Part shown: positions 20,417 to 31,754 of the stretch, one piece after another
Position numbering within the stretch: position 1 is the stretch's first letter
How the letters are laid out: every line of letters starts with the position of its first letter
Origin: Triatoma infestans
Lineage: Eukaryota > Arthropoda > Insecta > Hemiptera > Reduviidae
NCBI GenBank assembly: GCA_011037195.1
Contig: JAAEAF010000258.1
Span: 310,001-374,000 of the forward strand
Direction: 5' to 3'
DNA length: 64,000 bases
The notes under the pieces: model-generated
What the model was told of the DNA's origin: nothing
Databases searched by the model: none
What the model saw: only the letters and a program-made list of their open reading frames with translations
Position numbers and translations under genes: made by a program

Positions 20417-20549
20417 ATTAAAAAAATAACTAGAAATTTGAAGAAAATCGGTTATGCATTCGGATTATTAATATGTGTGATGTGATAGCGATAGCAAGAA
20501 AAAAAAAGAAGAGATAATTTTTAAATAAATCTAAAAATTACAACTAGTG

Positions 20550-20900
20550 GTTGAAAATTGGAAATGGGTCCAGCCAGCCGCTTTCTGCAGGTCATGAACC
20601 GCGGCAAACTCTTTTTGTATTTCTTTCAAAAAGGATCAATATACAGCCAAGAGATAATAGCTTACTGGCCTACCTGGCCCACCATCTGTTAACAAGGCGT
20701 CGCCACCCTGGCCAAATCAGCCCTTGTTAACTACAGACCTCCCCTAGGGTCAATATACCACAAGAGATGTCTTAGTGTTACACGTACTTACACATCAGCG
20801 TCGATGTGTGTGTGATGCAAATATAACACGTCGCTCCACTGGAGGAGGGATTCAGTTCGACCAGGCATCAAACGTCTACATCAGTTTTCAGATCAGAAGC
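20550..20900 (+). repeat. Unclassified repeat S, copy 1
   Basis: Blocks CCAGCCAGCCGCTTTCTGCA, GAACCGCGGCAAAC, GGGTCAATATACCACA and TACACGTACTTACAC recur in the same order at 24.47-24.79 kb. GC-richer than the surroundings, with a CCGGCCGC/GCCGCGGC type hairpin. No coding match. It may be part of an LTR or SINE of unknown class. Confidence 0.55.
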
Positions 20901-21179
20901 ACCATCTTACATCGCGAGCGCGTCCCTATTTGAGGTTTTAACACTTTACCAACTTCTTTAATATTTTATATTCATTTTATAATTCTTATAGTTATTTACA
21001 ATTGTGCATCTTAGTTTTTCTATTTTATATCTCTTTAAATTATTTGTTAAAATATAGTATATTTTTATAAATCAGCAGTACGCATTTCGAATACCAACTC
21101 TCTAATCTCTTACCCTCTAATTAACAATCTCTTACTCTTACTCATCACTTCAACTTCCGGTATCAATAAAACGATACCA

Positions 21180-21490
21180 ATACATAGGGAATTGCAATGT
21201 ATTAATTCAGATGAAGCTGATGGAGACAATTATTGTCGCCTAAATAGATTAAAGCTAAACATGGGGAAGATCTAGGAACTGATGTTTGATTTGAACCCGA
21301 GTATAGAGGCTTCCAAGTTTAATATTTGGGTATCACCTTTCGGGCTAACTTGGCATATCGATGTGGATGAAATTGCTGATAAAATGACAAAAGCCATCTT
21401 CGTTCTAAGAAATATTTCAGGCACAGTTTTTAAGAAGAATTCTATACTACGCTTTGCTGGAGTGTCACATGAGTAAGGTCGTATTGTTAG
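21180..21490 (+). pseudogene. LINE reverse transcriptase fragment (thumb region)
   Basis: Translation gives RLKLNMGKI, then VSPFGLTWHIDVDEIADKMT and KAIFVLRNISGTVFKKN. This fits the post-YXDD block of Jockey/R1-type RTs (KxLGLxxDxxLTWxxHIDxIxxKLxKAxFxLR). An in-frame stop and weak flanks show a short decayed fragment. Confidence 0.65.
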
Positions 21491-21789
21491 AGGGTCATGT
21501 GCATCAACCGTTCACTACAGAGAAAGGCGGAGTGGAAAATAGAAAGAAAATATAGGGAGATAAGGAAGAAAATTGCCTGTACAAAAAAAAGAAAATCACT
21601 GCCAGTTCTCTACATATATGAATGCATTAAATATTTTTTTTTTCTGGATTTTTTTAAGTGCCCAACAGCTATGGTCCTTTGCACCTGTTTCTAATTTGTA
21701 AGCACTCATCCGGGATGCATATCCATACCCACCAGTCTAACAATTTCTACAGCAAACCCACAATCCAGGTCTAATCATATTCCTCTACT

Positions 21790-22560
21790 CCCTTATATCA
21801 CTTATAAAATAAATATCTATACACAAGACAGCCGCAAGCAACTAATTCGAAAGTCTTATTGATATTGCCCTTATTGTCTCCTAATACATCTGTAAGACTG
21901 GTCGGCAAATTTACCTTTCCCCGCGCGTTTACATATTTCGAACACTCCAATAGAATATGCGGTATCGTTAATGTCGTATTGCAAGCGCTGCATACCGGCT
22001 GAGGTTTTATTCGGAATATGTGGCTGTATGTCAACATGGTGTGACCGAGTCTCATTCTCGCTAGGACAACTTCTTCTCGCCGAGACTTCCGATTTGAGGT
22101 TGACCGTTTCTTTGTGGTACTCTTGATATTCCTTAGTTTATTTGACAGCTGCACTGATTGTCATTCCTTTTCCCAGTTGGAAAGATTTTGTTTTTTTTAG
22201 AAAAGCTTTCCAATCGACTGCAAGGACACGTTCGCCTCTACATTGATGCCACTTCTTTAGCAGCTTTGTCGGCAGATTCGTTATCTCTTATCCCCACATG
22301 ACCGGGAATCCAAATAAAGGAAACTCTTTATTTTCTCGCAGACATAGTTCCGAGAGCGTATGTATAGTAGTCAAATAAAAAGTCTAGGTCTAACTCTTGT
22401 CGTTTTAGTCTTGAATAAGGATTCCAAGTGAGTCTTTTGTAAAAGTAATGTCTAGATATTTCACGGTGGTCTAGCACAGTGGTGAGACTGTTGATGTAGT
22501 TAGTGTGGGTCAAGTTCTTCAGCGTCAAGGTGAACGTTTACATTGATCATTCAATACTTT
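21790..22560 (-). pseudogene. LINE relic: RT thumb, RNase H end and C-terminal segment
   Basis: Reading minus from 22560: REISRHYFYKRLTWNPYSRL (RT thumb, alternative frame KYLDITF), then with a deletion FIWIPGHVGIRDNESADKAA (RNase H of I/R1-type LINEs, about 22320-22240). After that come VLARMRLGHTMLTYSHIF and VCSACNTTLTIPHILLEC (about 22090-21950), the Cys/His tail seen after RNase H. Three frames are used, so it is dead. It differs from the Jockey copy at 9.6 kb in having an RNase H. Confidence 0.8.
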
Positions 22561-24469
22561 TGACTTTCCATGGTTTACATCATATTTCCTACTTCATTTA
22601 AGTGATCTTAGATGTTGGATGACGTGTTCTGATTCGGTCAATAATTTAAAAATTTAATATTTAAATTTTATATTTTCATTGATATACGTATTATATAATT
22701 TATTGTTTCGCCCTCCAGAATGCTCTTTGTCAGTGTGATGTGGATATGAATGCAAATGTGTGGATGTGCATGTTTCTGTAAATATATGTATGTATATGTA
22801 TATGTTACGCAATCTAATAATAGATATTGTTTTCTCTCATAGTTAAGTTATGAGATATAACCTATTAGAAAACTGTAACCTTGTCCTGATTTGGTTGTGT
22901 GTGTTAACTTGAAAATAACCTGGTTTCCAGGTCGAAAGCTCGTTCATATTGTACATTTATTATACAAAGCTTTTAAAGAGAAATTTCGGTCATTATATAT
23001 ATATATATATATTTTTTTTGTAAAATGTTTATCTCTTTAAATTATTAAAACTACAATGCTGGGTTTTTACTAGTTTTCTTTATATTTTGATACAAGATTT
23101 ATTTACATACGCTTGTGAAGGTATCTCAAGGGCGGAGCTATGACGAATTTCGGTTTCATAACCAAAGATGGAAATGTTTGAGCTTTATTTTCGAAATGCT
23201 GTTGTGTGTGTTATTTTTATATTCACTTCAACTTTAATGTTTACTGGTAATGATATAAGTGATTTCTTTTATATGCACAAAAATGTCCCAAGACAATGTA
23301 TATCCTAAATTTGGGTAATATAATAAATTAATCAAAATTTAGCCGGCCACTTTAATCATTATTCATGATTCATTCGGGCATTAATCAGTCGTACCATAAT
23401 ATATGCAAATGTTAATCAGCAAATTGGATGAAAATTTCCAAAGCAAAATTACATGATTCTTAGATCTGAAATGCTTTAGAAAATGTCAAGAAATTTCTCT
23501 TTCGTAATAGCCACCTATGGTTTTATGTTCTTCGCTGTGTTCGAAAGTTTGCCTATTTATAGTTTGAAATCATCCAAATTATAGTAAGTGTATCTTTACT
23601 TTGTATTCTGTTAGACATCCTGAAAATTAATTAGAATATCCGCACCATTTCGATGACCAAAAAATGCTGCAGGAAACAAAAAAAAAATTTTTGTTATATT
23701 TCAAATATTATGCCAACATATTAATACAATCAGATATGAAGGCAAATAGATACAATAACTGTATCGAGTAAATTACGAGTATGATGAATACTAAATATGT
23801 TAATATATGAATAATATTCTATGATTATAGGCATATATTAGTTTATGTTCATTTCTATGTGTATATCACTTAGTAATTTATTAGCCACTAAAGATAGAAT
23901 ATATTATGGTAATTAGATTGTACTCACACATGTTGTAACATGTTGCATCCTGTATATTAATATCGTATTAAACATAACTAATATTAATATTATTAGAAAA
24001 TTTATTATATTATACTATGGATTAATTTTGCTTTCGTCTCTCAATTGAAATATTGTTGAGATCAGATTGTTTAAACTTTACAAGATAGAAAAACAAAATC
24101 AACAATTACAAAAATCCCTACTACTGTGTATCGGGCAAATATAAAAATATAAATTAATGTCGGGGAGGGCAATTATTGAAATTTTGGAAAACTGCATGAT
24201 ATTTTAATATAACAACATAGAAACAGAAATATAAACAAACAATAAGTAAAAGTGACAACATATATACTTAGGCCGGTTCGGCACTCTGAATGATATAAAT
24301 ACTAGGAAATTCTCTGATAAACTTATCGCATAATATTTAACTATCTATATACTTTATTGAATGTAAATATTTGGTTTGATTTAATCGATTGAAAAATTAA
24401 TTTTATTCTTTGCAGTCAATACATAATACGTATATAATGACATAAGGTCATAGCAATGTCAAAGTGGTT
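22561..24469. other. AT-rich stretch without recognisable gene
   Basis: (AT)n microsatellite at about 22994-23012 and a TATG/TGTA-rich stretch at 22780-22805. No coding or repeat match was seen. Confidence 0.5.
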
Positions 24470-24790
24470 CCAGCCAGCTGCTATCTTCACAAAGGATGGC
24501 AGGAATAAAAGATAATTTATAACTAGTGGCCTAGCCGGCCGCTGTCTTCAAGACAAGGCCGCGGCTAAACAAACAAAACCAAGGGTCAATACTTTACACC
24601 AAAGCAAGCACCGATAAAGCTGGCCACTGACCTAAATCACTGGTCACCGAACTAACCAAGGGACCACTAACTTCCAAAAATCTCTAAACTAACTTCCGTC
24701 CTCTTCAAGACATCTACTACATACCTTAGGGATCACAATAAACGATTCCACTACACGTACTTCACAAAAACTCTTATCACACCGTTTTTC
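24470..24790 (+). repeat. Unclassified repeat S, copy 2
   Basis: GGTTCCAGCCAGCTGC, GCCGGCCGCTGTCTTCAAGA, AAGGCCGCGGCTAAAC, AGGGTCAATACTTTAC and CACTACACGTACTTCAC correspond in order to 20.55-20.90 kb. Confidence 0.55.
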
Positions 24791-25067
24791 CTTGTTTATG
24801 GCCTTCATTTAAATCTTACAATCTTTTAAAAGCTTCAGTTTTACCTCGCTTAAATATATAAAACAATTTGCTACAAGAAATTAAAAGAAGTTTAGCCTTG
24901 CGATGTATATTTATATTAATATCACAGATAGATTGGTGATACACTATGTATCAAAATCATATGTATGCAAGGTGACGCCCCTATGATGGAATCTAATCAC
25001 CACTCATCCAACTGTGATGGATGCAAGAAATATAAAAATGTATTTAGTTTGAAAAATATCAAAAATA

Positions 25068-25465
25068 TGTGACATTCCCTTGCAAAAGGACATTTCAGGT
25101 AGAAGACCACTGTTGTCCTTTAGAGTTCATGAACTTGATAGCATTGTGTACCCCTTCTTCTCACAGGGTAAGATTTAAAATAACAATTAGAAGACATTCC
25201 TTCAAGACAGTTTGTTGTAGACACCAAAGCAGAACACATCAGTACTGTGCCAGTTATAAGTTAAAACATAAGAGTTTTGCACTTAATTACAGAGTTATTG
25301 AATAGCATTTAAATATCTTTAAAGAATATATTATTTTAATTTAATCTACCAGTGTTTACTTAATTATTCTTATTACTTCTCTCTCTTAAAACTTACAAAC
25401 ACAAGACCCTTTTACTAAACCGCTCAAGCCACTACAAGCTAATACAAACATACAACATCACACCA
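25068..25465 (+). repeat. Solo LTR of the gypsy family (diverged)
   Basis: Matches the minus-strand LTR at 3299-3682 in ordered blocks: TTGCAAAAGGACA, GCATTGTGTACCCCTTCTTC TCACAGGG, then ACTAAACCGCTCAAGCCACTAC and ACAACATCACA. It starts TGTGACA and ends near TCACA. No internal gag or pol flanks it on either side, so it is a solo LTR. Its last 200 bases are closest to the LTR at 39.25-39.64 kb. Confidence 0.75.
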
Positions 25466-25614
25466 CACCAAATATATTTCACACCATTAAACAGGAGGTT
25501 CGCTAGTACGTCATCGAAATTATAACTATCATTACGCCATGACAGTCCATGGAAGAAGTTAAAATTCATCTTTTTCCAATTTTTATAATTTGAAAAAAAA
25601 AAATTGAAAATAAT

Positions 25615-25865
25615 ATACTTGGTTAAAAGTACTAGAGTACAGATGTACTCAAATAGTACTTGCGTACTCAAGTATCTAACCACTTAAGGACAGAAAGCAC
25701 TCGTATACTAGTCGAAAGGGATGACTACAAAAAGTACTTAAACAATGAATACTTGCGTATTTAAATATTCAAAAGTTGGAGTAAGGAAATAAACTAGAGT
25801 ACATATGTACTCAAAAAGTTACGTGGAACATGTACTTGAGTACAAATGTACAACAAGAAATACAG
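25615..25865. repeat. Cluster of palindromic GTACT/AGTAC motifs
   Basis: AGTACTAGAGTACAGATGTA CTC, AGTACTTGCGTACTCAAGTA, AGTACTT, TACTTGCGTA, AGAGTACATATGTACTC and GTACTTGAGTACAAATGTAC occur within 250 bases in both orientations. Sub-terminal repeats of this kind mark the ends of some DNA transposons (hAT-like). No transposase is present and I cannot place the ends. Confidence 0.5.
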
Positions 25866-26118
25866 AATCATATTTCCGAATTAGATTTAGACAAATTAAA
25901 ACACCATTTATGGTAAACCATACAATTCACTTGTCCAGTGATGGTTTGAAATATGGGATTAGCGGCAAGATCTCGTCAATAGCTGGTAATCTCCCCACTC
26001 CCAAAAAACAGATCTTTAGTTACAAAATACCGTTTTTAAAATATTTAGAAAAATATGAAATATTTTAGATTGTAAACCTTCATCATACTTCTATTTACAG
26101 AAAAAAAAAAAAAAAAAA

Positions 26119-26513
26119 TCTGGTGTGATGCACTCACACAACTTTCTCTTACTCCAGTTTTCAAAATTATAATTGATAAATTTTATAGTTTGTGTACCAA
26201 ATTTGATGAAATTCGAAAACTGAAAAAAAATATTCAGTAAAAGCGCACTTACGGTTTACTAATTTTCTTGAAACTCGGAATTTTGGTCATCAATTAATTT
26301 TCTAATTAATTTTGTTTGAATTGTAGAATTGTATAATCAACTATGATAGCCCTTTAGAGAAAAACATAACCCCACTCCTCTCCCAGAAGTACCCTTAAAT
26401 GACTTCACCAGGAAGAATGTTTCAAAATAGAAGTTGTAGCTCTTTAGATGTGTAGTTCACACTGCAAGTTTAAAGAAAATCGTTGGATCCTCTTCCCAGG
26501 AGTAAGAGAAAGT
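26119..26513 (-). mobile_element. R1 repeat family, copy D (internally deleted, both ends present)
   Basis: Plus strand begins TCTGGTGTGATGCACTCACA then ACTTTCTCTTACTCCAG and ends CCCAGGAGTAAGAGAAAGT. Both 15-bp ends are present but about half of the interior is missing. Confidence 0.8.
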
Positions 26514-26574
26514 AAAAAACTGAAATATAGGTTATAGCTACGTATTTTATATTTTACGTTATTTACCCCAAACA

Positions 26575-26960
26575 TGAACAAGCATAAAGTTCAATTTCAA
26601 AATCCTGTTAGCGTCTATTATCAATTTATTTTCTTCAAACCTGGCTTGCTTATTAAAGAATAATTATATTTTTTTCATTTTTCCAAATTTCTCCGTACTT
26701 ATTAGATTTCTGATTAGTTACATAATTGGTTGTATATAAGGGCGGCCTATGACTGGTTTATGATTAAATTGAAATTGATTTTTGTTGGAAAGGTCTTTAT
26801 TTATTTATTTGTTTTTATAATTAAATTTACATAACGTTCCAATCAATTGAATGCGACTTCTGCGCATGTTTACACAGTTCGTTTGCATATGCCTTGGTCC
26901 TTGCACTGCTCTGACTGATCACAAACCAATTTGGTGTTTTAATTGTAATATCTAATACAA
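26575..26960 (+). repeat. Inverted arm I-L of an unclassified repeat
   Basis: Reverse complement of 31755-32425 (leaving out the SINE there): GCATAAAGTTCAA, AAAATCCTGTT, CTTCAAACCTGGCTTGCTTA, TATAAGGGCGGCC, AACCAATTTGG-type and TTTTAATTGTAATATCTAAT blocks match in inverted order. No coding content. Confidence 0.8.
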
Positions 26961-28184
26961 TTAACATAAATATATTATATATAATTGTACAATTTGCCCA
27001 ACTCTGCCAACAAGTACGTACATATACCACATATCTACCTTGTGAAATTCTTGCAAGAATTATTCTATCACTTACAATAACTCCGGTAATTCGTGAATGC
27101 AAGTTTCTTTCTCTCGTTGTGATCAATTACATTACAATAAAAGTAACTTGTTCATGACTGTGATTTTCAGTGAAATTTTTGTAATAAATGATTAATAAAT
27201 TTTAATAAAAGGGAGAACATTTGAGATTTAAAACAAAACAACAAAATAGCAAAAGCAATCAAAAGATCTTGCCAGCATGAAAAAATTAATACAGTATGAA
27301 TAAAAAACTGAACAATAAGATCTTTTTGATACTGGACCAAACAACGTGCACTAAAAAAGAAAGACAAAAAGAACTAAAGCAGCTCAAAATAGGAAATATA
27401 CATTTACTAGTTAGCTAGTTAGAAATAAGAATTGCATAAGATGATTATTGAAATGCTTTGTAATTTTCAATTATTACTGTAGCAAAGCATAAAAAATTCT
27501 TAGCTTAGAATAATAATACAACAAACATTTTACCATCGCTATAGAACAAAATCGAAAATTTTTTTTTTTATAATTTTAAACTTTCATATGGTGACCTATT
27601 TTCAGAGGTAATCAATAAATTTTAACTAGATACAGTTATGTAAAATGACCTGATACTAGTAAATGTAACATGATTCCAAATACAAATACATGACCTAATT
27701 CAAATTCAGTAATGGAACATAAAGTTGTTACATATACTATGTATTAAATAACATATGTATAACACATATTGTAAAAGCATAGGAATTAAAAAAGTGCGTA
27801 TGTTCCCTTATCAGTAGAAGTGAAAACTTTCAATAAATTTGATAATTTAAAAAAATTTCTAACTTATAACTAATTTATAACTTTTCATTTAACTAATAAA
27901 TTTTAAGTCAATGTCAAGAATCCCTCCAACCAAAGCACCTAATATCAATTTCTCTGAAACAAAATTTTGTATAAAATAGTGTTTTATAAAAGGGACCAGT
28001 AATTGAGACCAATAAGCTTCAATAAGTTCAAAGAAAAACCATGGAGCCGTTTTCAAGAATACCTGAGAAAACAATACAATAGTACAATTCTCTAATAGAA
28101 GGAACACTTATACGACTTTTAATTAACTGCTGTTAATACAATTATAATAAAATCATAAATAATTTTTAAACTTAAAATTTTACT
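26961..28184. other. AT-rich stretch without recognisable gene
   Basis: No coding or RNA-gene signature. Frames here are short and AT-driven. Confidence 0.45.
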
Positions 28185-28440
28185 CATTTACTCCTTCAAC
28201 AAGACAACGCACGCAAGGCCGCGCACGACACGTCAAACTTTCTCAGTAATCGAAGATTTGAATTTTGAGCTCCTCCTTCACGCATCTCACAACCCAGATT
28301 TGGCACTCTCTGATTACTATCTCTTTTGTTCCATGGCCAAATTTTTACATGATAAAAAATTTACAAATACGGAGAAGGTGCAGGATTTAGTCTTTACGAG
28401 AGTAATTACGCAGAATTATGAAATAGAAAAAAAGAAATGA
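28185..28440 (+). pseudogene. Mariner/Tc1-type transposase C-terminal relic
   Basis: QQDNARKAAHDT (second Asp block, about 28199) is followed after stops and shifts by ASHNPDLALSDYYLFCSMAK (third Asp block) and KKFTNTEKVQDLV. This pattern (HPPYSPDLAPSDYYLF...L..KKF) is the C-terminus of mariner-like transposases. No terminal repeats were found nearby. Confidence 0.75.
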
Positions 28441-29050
28441 TTTAAATCTAAAGTAGAAAGAAAAAAAACACGTTCGCACAACCGGTTGTGAACTGGAGTG
28501 GAAAAAAGAAATGGGAAAGCTATAGTTTTTAGCGAACTCTGGTTATGAATACAGCAACACGACATTATGAATTGCGGCTTGTTGTTTAACATGTCCACAA
28601 TGATCACAGACGACTATCCACAAAACACTCAAGCTTGGAGAAGTTACCCAGTGTTAACACTCCAAAAATCACCACGACTACTTAGTCTCACACTCATCGC
28701 CAGAGAGAAGATGGCGAAGCCACTATCTTTTAAGATGTGTAGGAGGATTATCTGAACAGTCTTAAAAAATAGATGCTGTAATAATGGAATGGACGGTGAA
28801 GTACGTTAAGATGGAATTTCTTAAAATACGAGGTTTGAGCAACTTGGTAGACGAAAGGAATGTTTAATTTTGGTATGAATGGTTTGAGACATAGCAGGGA
28901 GCATTAACTATATAGCGGAAAATTATGGATTTGTAAGGATTGGATACTTTGGAGGTTTTACCATTTTGTTTGAACCCTAATAGTTCAATACCGTATGCCC
29001 AGATTTGTTTAGTAGTAATATAAATTAGATAAGTCTTTTGCCTCAGCATT
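28441..29050. other. Stretch with a possible faint LINE trace
   Basis: GAGAAGTTACCCAGTGTTAA at about 28638 resembles GAGAAGCTACCCAGCGGTAA in the Jockey 3' region at 9645, and could be a decayed minus-strand Jockey tail. Otherwise nothing was recognised. Confidence 0.35.
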
Positions 29051-29051
29051 T

Positions 29052-30205
29052 ATGTGCGCCAGATTATGTGGAAACTCTCTTACCCTCAACGGGATCGAAA
29101 TAAAAACGGTTGACCACTTCAAATATCTGGGTTCGATTCTGCAATCGAATGGTTCCTCAAAAAAAGAAATTAACAAAAGGGTAATGGAAGGACGGAAAGT
29201 CATCAGCATGCTGAATTCCATTTTATGGAGTATGTAATGTGTACATCTTTGGGCGAATTAATAAATGTAAATTGTATCGAAATATATTCTTGTTATATAT
29301 ATTATGATTGTAATGTAAGGAATTTTTCCAATGTATATGTTTATAAATTGGGGTTTTTTGAAGGTTGGAAGGCACAAAAGAAACAGTTAGTTGAGTCAGA
29401 GATACCTGGCCTACCCCTATCACTATATTTATTTAGGACAAAGGGAATTTCCCTCTTCTCATTTTCTCCAGGGTGGAGGTAGAATATATAAGGTGGACCC
29501 TTTTAGGAAAGGGGGTCGGTTCAAAATTTGTACTAAAAACAGAGTGAAGTCTGTCATTAGAAAAAGCCATGTTACAGCAGTGAGTGGTGGAAGTGCCCCA
29601 AGAAACCCAACCTTCTTCAAGTCAGAACATATGTAAAATATGTAAGTTTTATAAAAAGCAGTTTCTCCTAAATGACAAGACACTTATGTTGTTGTATCAC
29701 AATATTGTATATATTAATTTTTGACATATACTTTTATTTAAATTATATATTTTTTGAATCTATATATTTAATTGTTTTTTCATCCTCTCCAACTTCTATA
29801 TAAACACAGACCTCACGAGATCCCTTTTGAGAATATCCAAATAGAAATTATAATAAGTAATTATTAATTAACATATTTAATGTACCCCCCCCATACAAAT
29901 CATGTTACAAGTAATAATATATTAAAGGGAACGAAGAAGCTTATATATAGTGACATAGTACTGAATATGATGCTGCATGGGACTCTTGGCTCACAAGAAA
30001 AAAGGAAGCTACTATCCACCGAAATGTATTTCCTACGTCGGTGGCGAGAAAGTCTAGACGGGAGAGAGTAAGAAATGAAGATATTCGATGAAAGAAAAAG
30101 AAAGAATGGACGACCAAGACTGGCATGGAAAAAATCTGTCGAGGAAGATATGGTAGGATATGGATTGACGGAGGAGGATGTTTTAGACAGAGAGAAATGA
30201 AGAAC
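29052..30205 (+). pseudogene. RTE-type LINE reverse transcriptase relic, split by an insertion
   Basis: The first part (29052-29235) reads LTLNGIEIKTVDHFKYLGSI followed by EINKRVMEGRKVISMLNSIL W, the RT thumb of RTE/L2-like LINEs. The match resumes at about 29925 with KKLIYSDIVLNMMLHGTL and LLSTEMYFLRRWRESL, then after a stop RKRKNGRPRLAWKKSVEEDM. The two parts are in the expected order with about 690 bases between them, most of which is repeat X copy 2. Stops and shifts show that it is dead. Confidence 0.8.
29338..29890 (+). repeat. Unclassified repeat X, copy 2
   Basis: GGGGTTTTTTGAAGGTTGG, GGGAATTTCCCTC, AACCCAACCTTCTTCAAGTC and CAGACCTCACGAGATCCC TTTTGAGAA match 5475-6545 in order, without the LINE found in that copy. 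The beginning and the AACCCAACCTTC block are mutually inverted. It sits inside the RTE-type relic. Confidence 0.65.
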
Positions 30206-31079
30206 ATATTTTTAATTCCTAAATTTTACATTACTGTCCGCACAATGAAGTAGTTTGGCGAGGAAAACCTCAATCTGGGGGAAAAAAAGTCTTTTGCTGT
30301 TCAGCGAGTGTTCAGCTCTGTTGTCTAGGAGTCTCTTAAGCAGCCAGAAACGTTTATTGAGTTGTGTCATTTGTGAGAATCTTATTGTCAAATTCCAAAA
30401 ATTTTACTTATATTAAATATTTCATTAAATGGATACCCAAATAAAGTCTAATATATAAATATTTAAATTAAAAATTTGTGGAATGGAAAAAAATAAACAA
30501 TTAAGGACGACATAAATAAAAACATCAACTGGATTTTAAAAAATAAATTATTCAAAATATCATAATGATCATGTTTTTTCTTTAAATAAATTTTACTTCA
30601 GATTAAAAACCGTAATCCGTAAAAAAAGAAAAAAAAAACCTTTAAGCTTCTTTAGACAGAAAAGCGCCTAAGCTAATACAGTCATTACATTCTGATGACT
30701 AATTCTGTATAATTTTTCCCCTGTCTTAAGCTAAACAGGAATGGGAGAAAATCCTTTAGCCTAGTTAACACAGATTTCACTAATTGGTACATTTAAGTAA
30801 GAGAAATTTCCCAGCTAAGTAATTAGTGTGATGTATAAAACTGTGTTTATTTTTAGCGTTTGTAAAATTTTAATCTGCAATACAAAGTGTTTTGTTTGTT
30901 TTAAGTATTAATATAATTTGTATGTTTATAAAACAATTTATTATTAAAATTATAATATTTTATTGCAGTAATTACAAATTTTATATACATATTAATACAA
31001 AAGAAAATCCAACACAAATTTTACGTCCTCAATTTAATTTACTATTAAAAAAATTTCTTCAATTTCGTGTTATAAGATA
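30206..31079. other. AT-rich stretch without recognisable gene
   Basis: No match seen. Confidence 0.45.
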
Positions 31080-31563
31080 TTTAGGGTATAAGAGATGACG
31101 GGGGTAGGAGAGAAGACGGAGGCTTTGCTTCTCTTGTTTGTTACCACGTCGCGTCATGGAAGATAGTCAAAGAGTAGAGAGAGATCAGAAACTACTTAAT
31201 TACAATCATATACTACATTAATTGCAATTGAAATGAAAGATTTCCTGCTGTCGTTAAAGTTGGACTCGTAGACATAGTGTTTACAAAGTATCATGGCGAT
31301 CAGCCATATTACCTTCACAGTGGAGAGGTCTCCTACCTATGGTGCGTCATCTATCCTACCATAGTAGGAGAGATGGCCAAAAGTAGTGTATTTGTATTCT
31401 GTTTCTGGAATAAATGAGAATGTCTTTATTTTGAAAAATAACATTTTTTTGTAAATAATAGTAGTTGACATATATGTTTTATAAGCATTATCTCTTTAAT
31501 ATATCTCCTATATGCAGGGCATAACATTGAAATATGCGTCATCTCTCCTAGCTTTACCCTATA
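31080..31563. mobile_element. Candidate small TIR element
   Basis: Left TTAGGGTATAAGAGATGACG and right GTCATCTCTCCTAGCTTTAC CCTATA are inverted with a small gap (TAGGGTA...GAGATGACG). An inner inverted pair CTCCTACCTATGG / CCATAGTAGGAG lies near 31330-31366. The target duplication is unclear (TTA on the left, TAT on the right). No transposase. Confidence 0.55.
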
Positions 31564-31754
31564 TATAAACTACTATAAAGGTGATATAATTATCGTGTAA
31601 TAATTTGTCCTTTAATATAATGAATATCACAATTTTTTCAGAATATTACAAATTAATTGGTTTGTTCCAATAATGCCTCAAACATTGGTGATTGTTCGGA
31701 ACAAGTGCAATGATGTACATATATGCGTTTCAACAATATTCAATACAATTTCTA

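Larger units (their letters stand above)
19580..20418. mobile_element. Unit bounded by inverted hammerhead repeats (copies 4 and 3), SINE inside
   Basis: Copy 4 (19580-19740) is in minus orientation and copy 3 (about 20165-20416) in plus orientation, so the 3' ends of the two repeat units form the outer ends. The same arrangement is seen at 50012-50723. Between them lies a SINE. No RT or endonuclease is visible. I could not find a clear target duplication. Confidence 0.6.

Noticed and set aside
28631..28700. Jockey 3'-tail fragment
   Set aside because: Only one block of about 20 bases resembles the tail at 9.64 kb. That is too short to list as its own element.
31080..31563. Assignment of this TIR element to Harbinger
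   Set aside because: The starts resemble those at 17.5 kb (GGGTA), but the flanks are TTA and TAT, so the duplication is not established.
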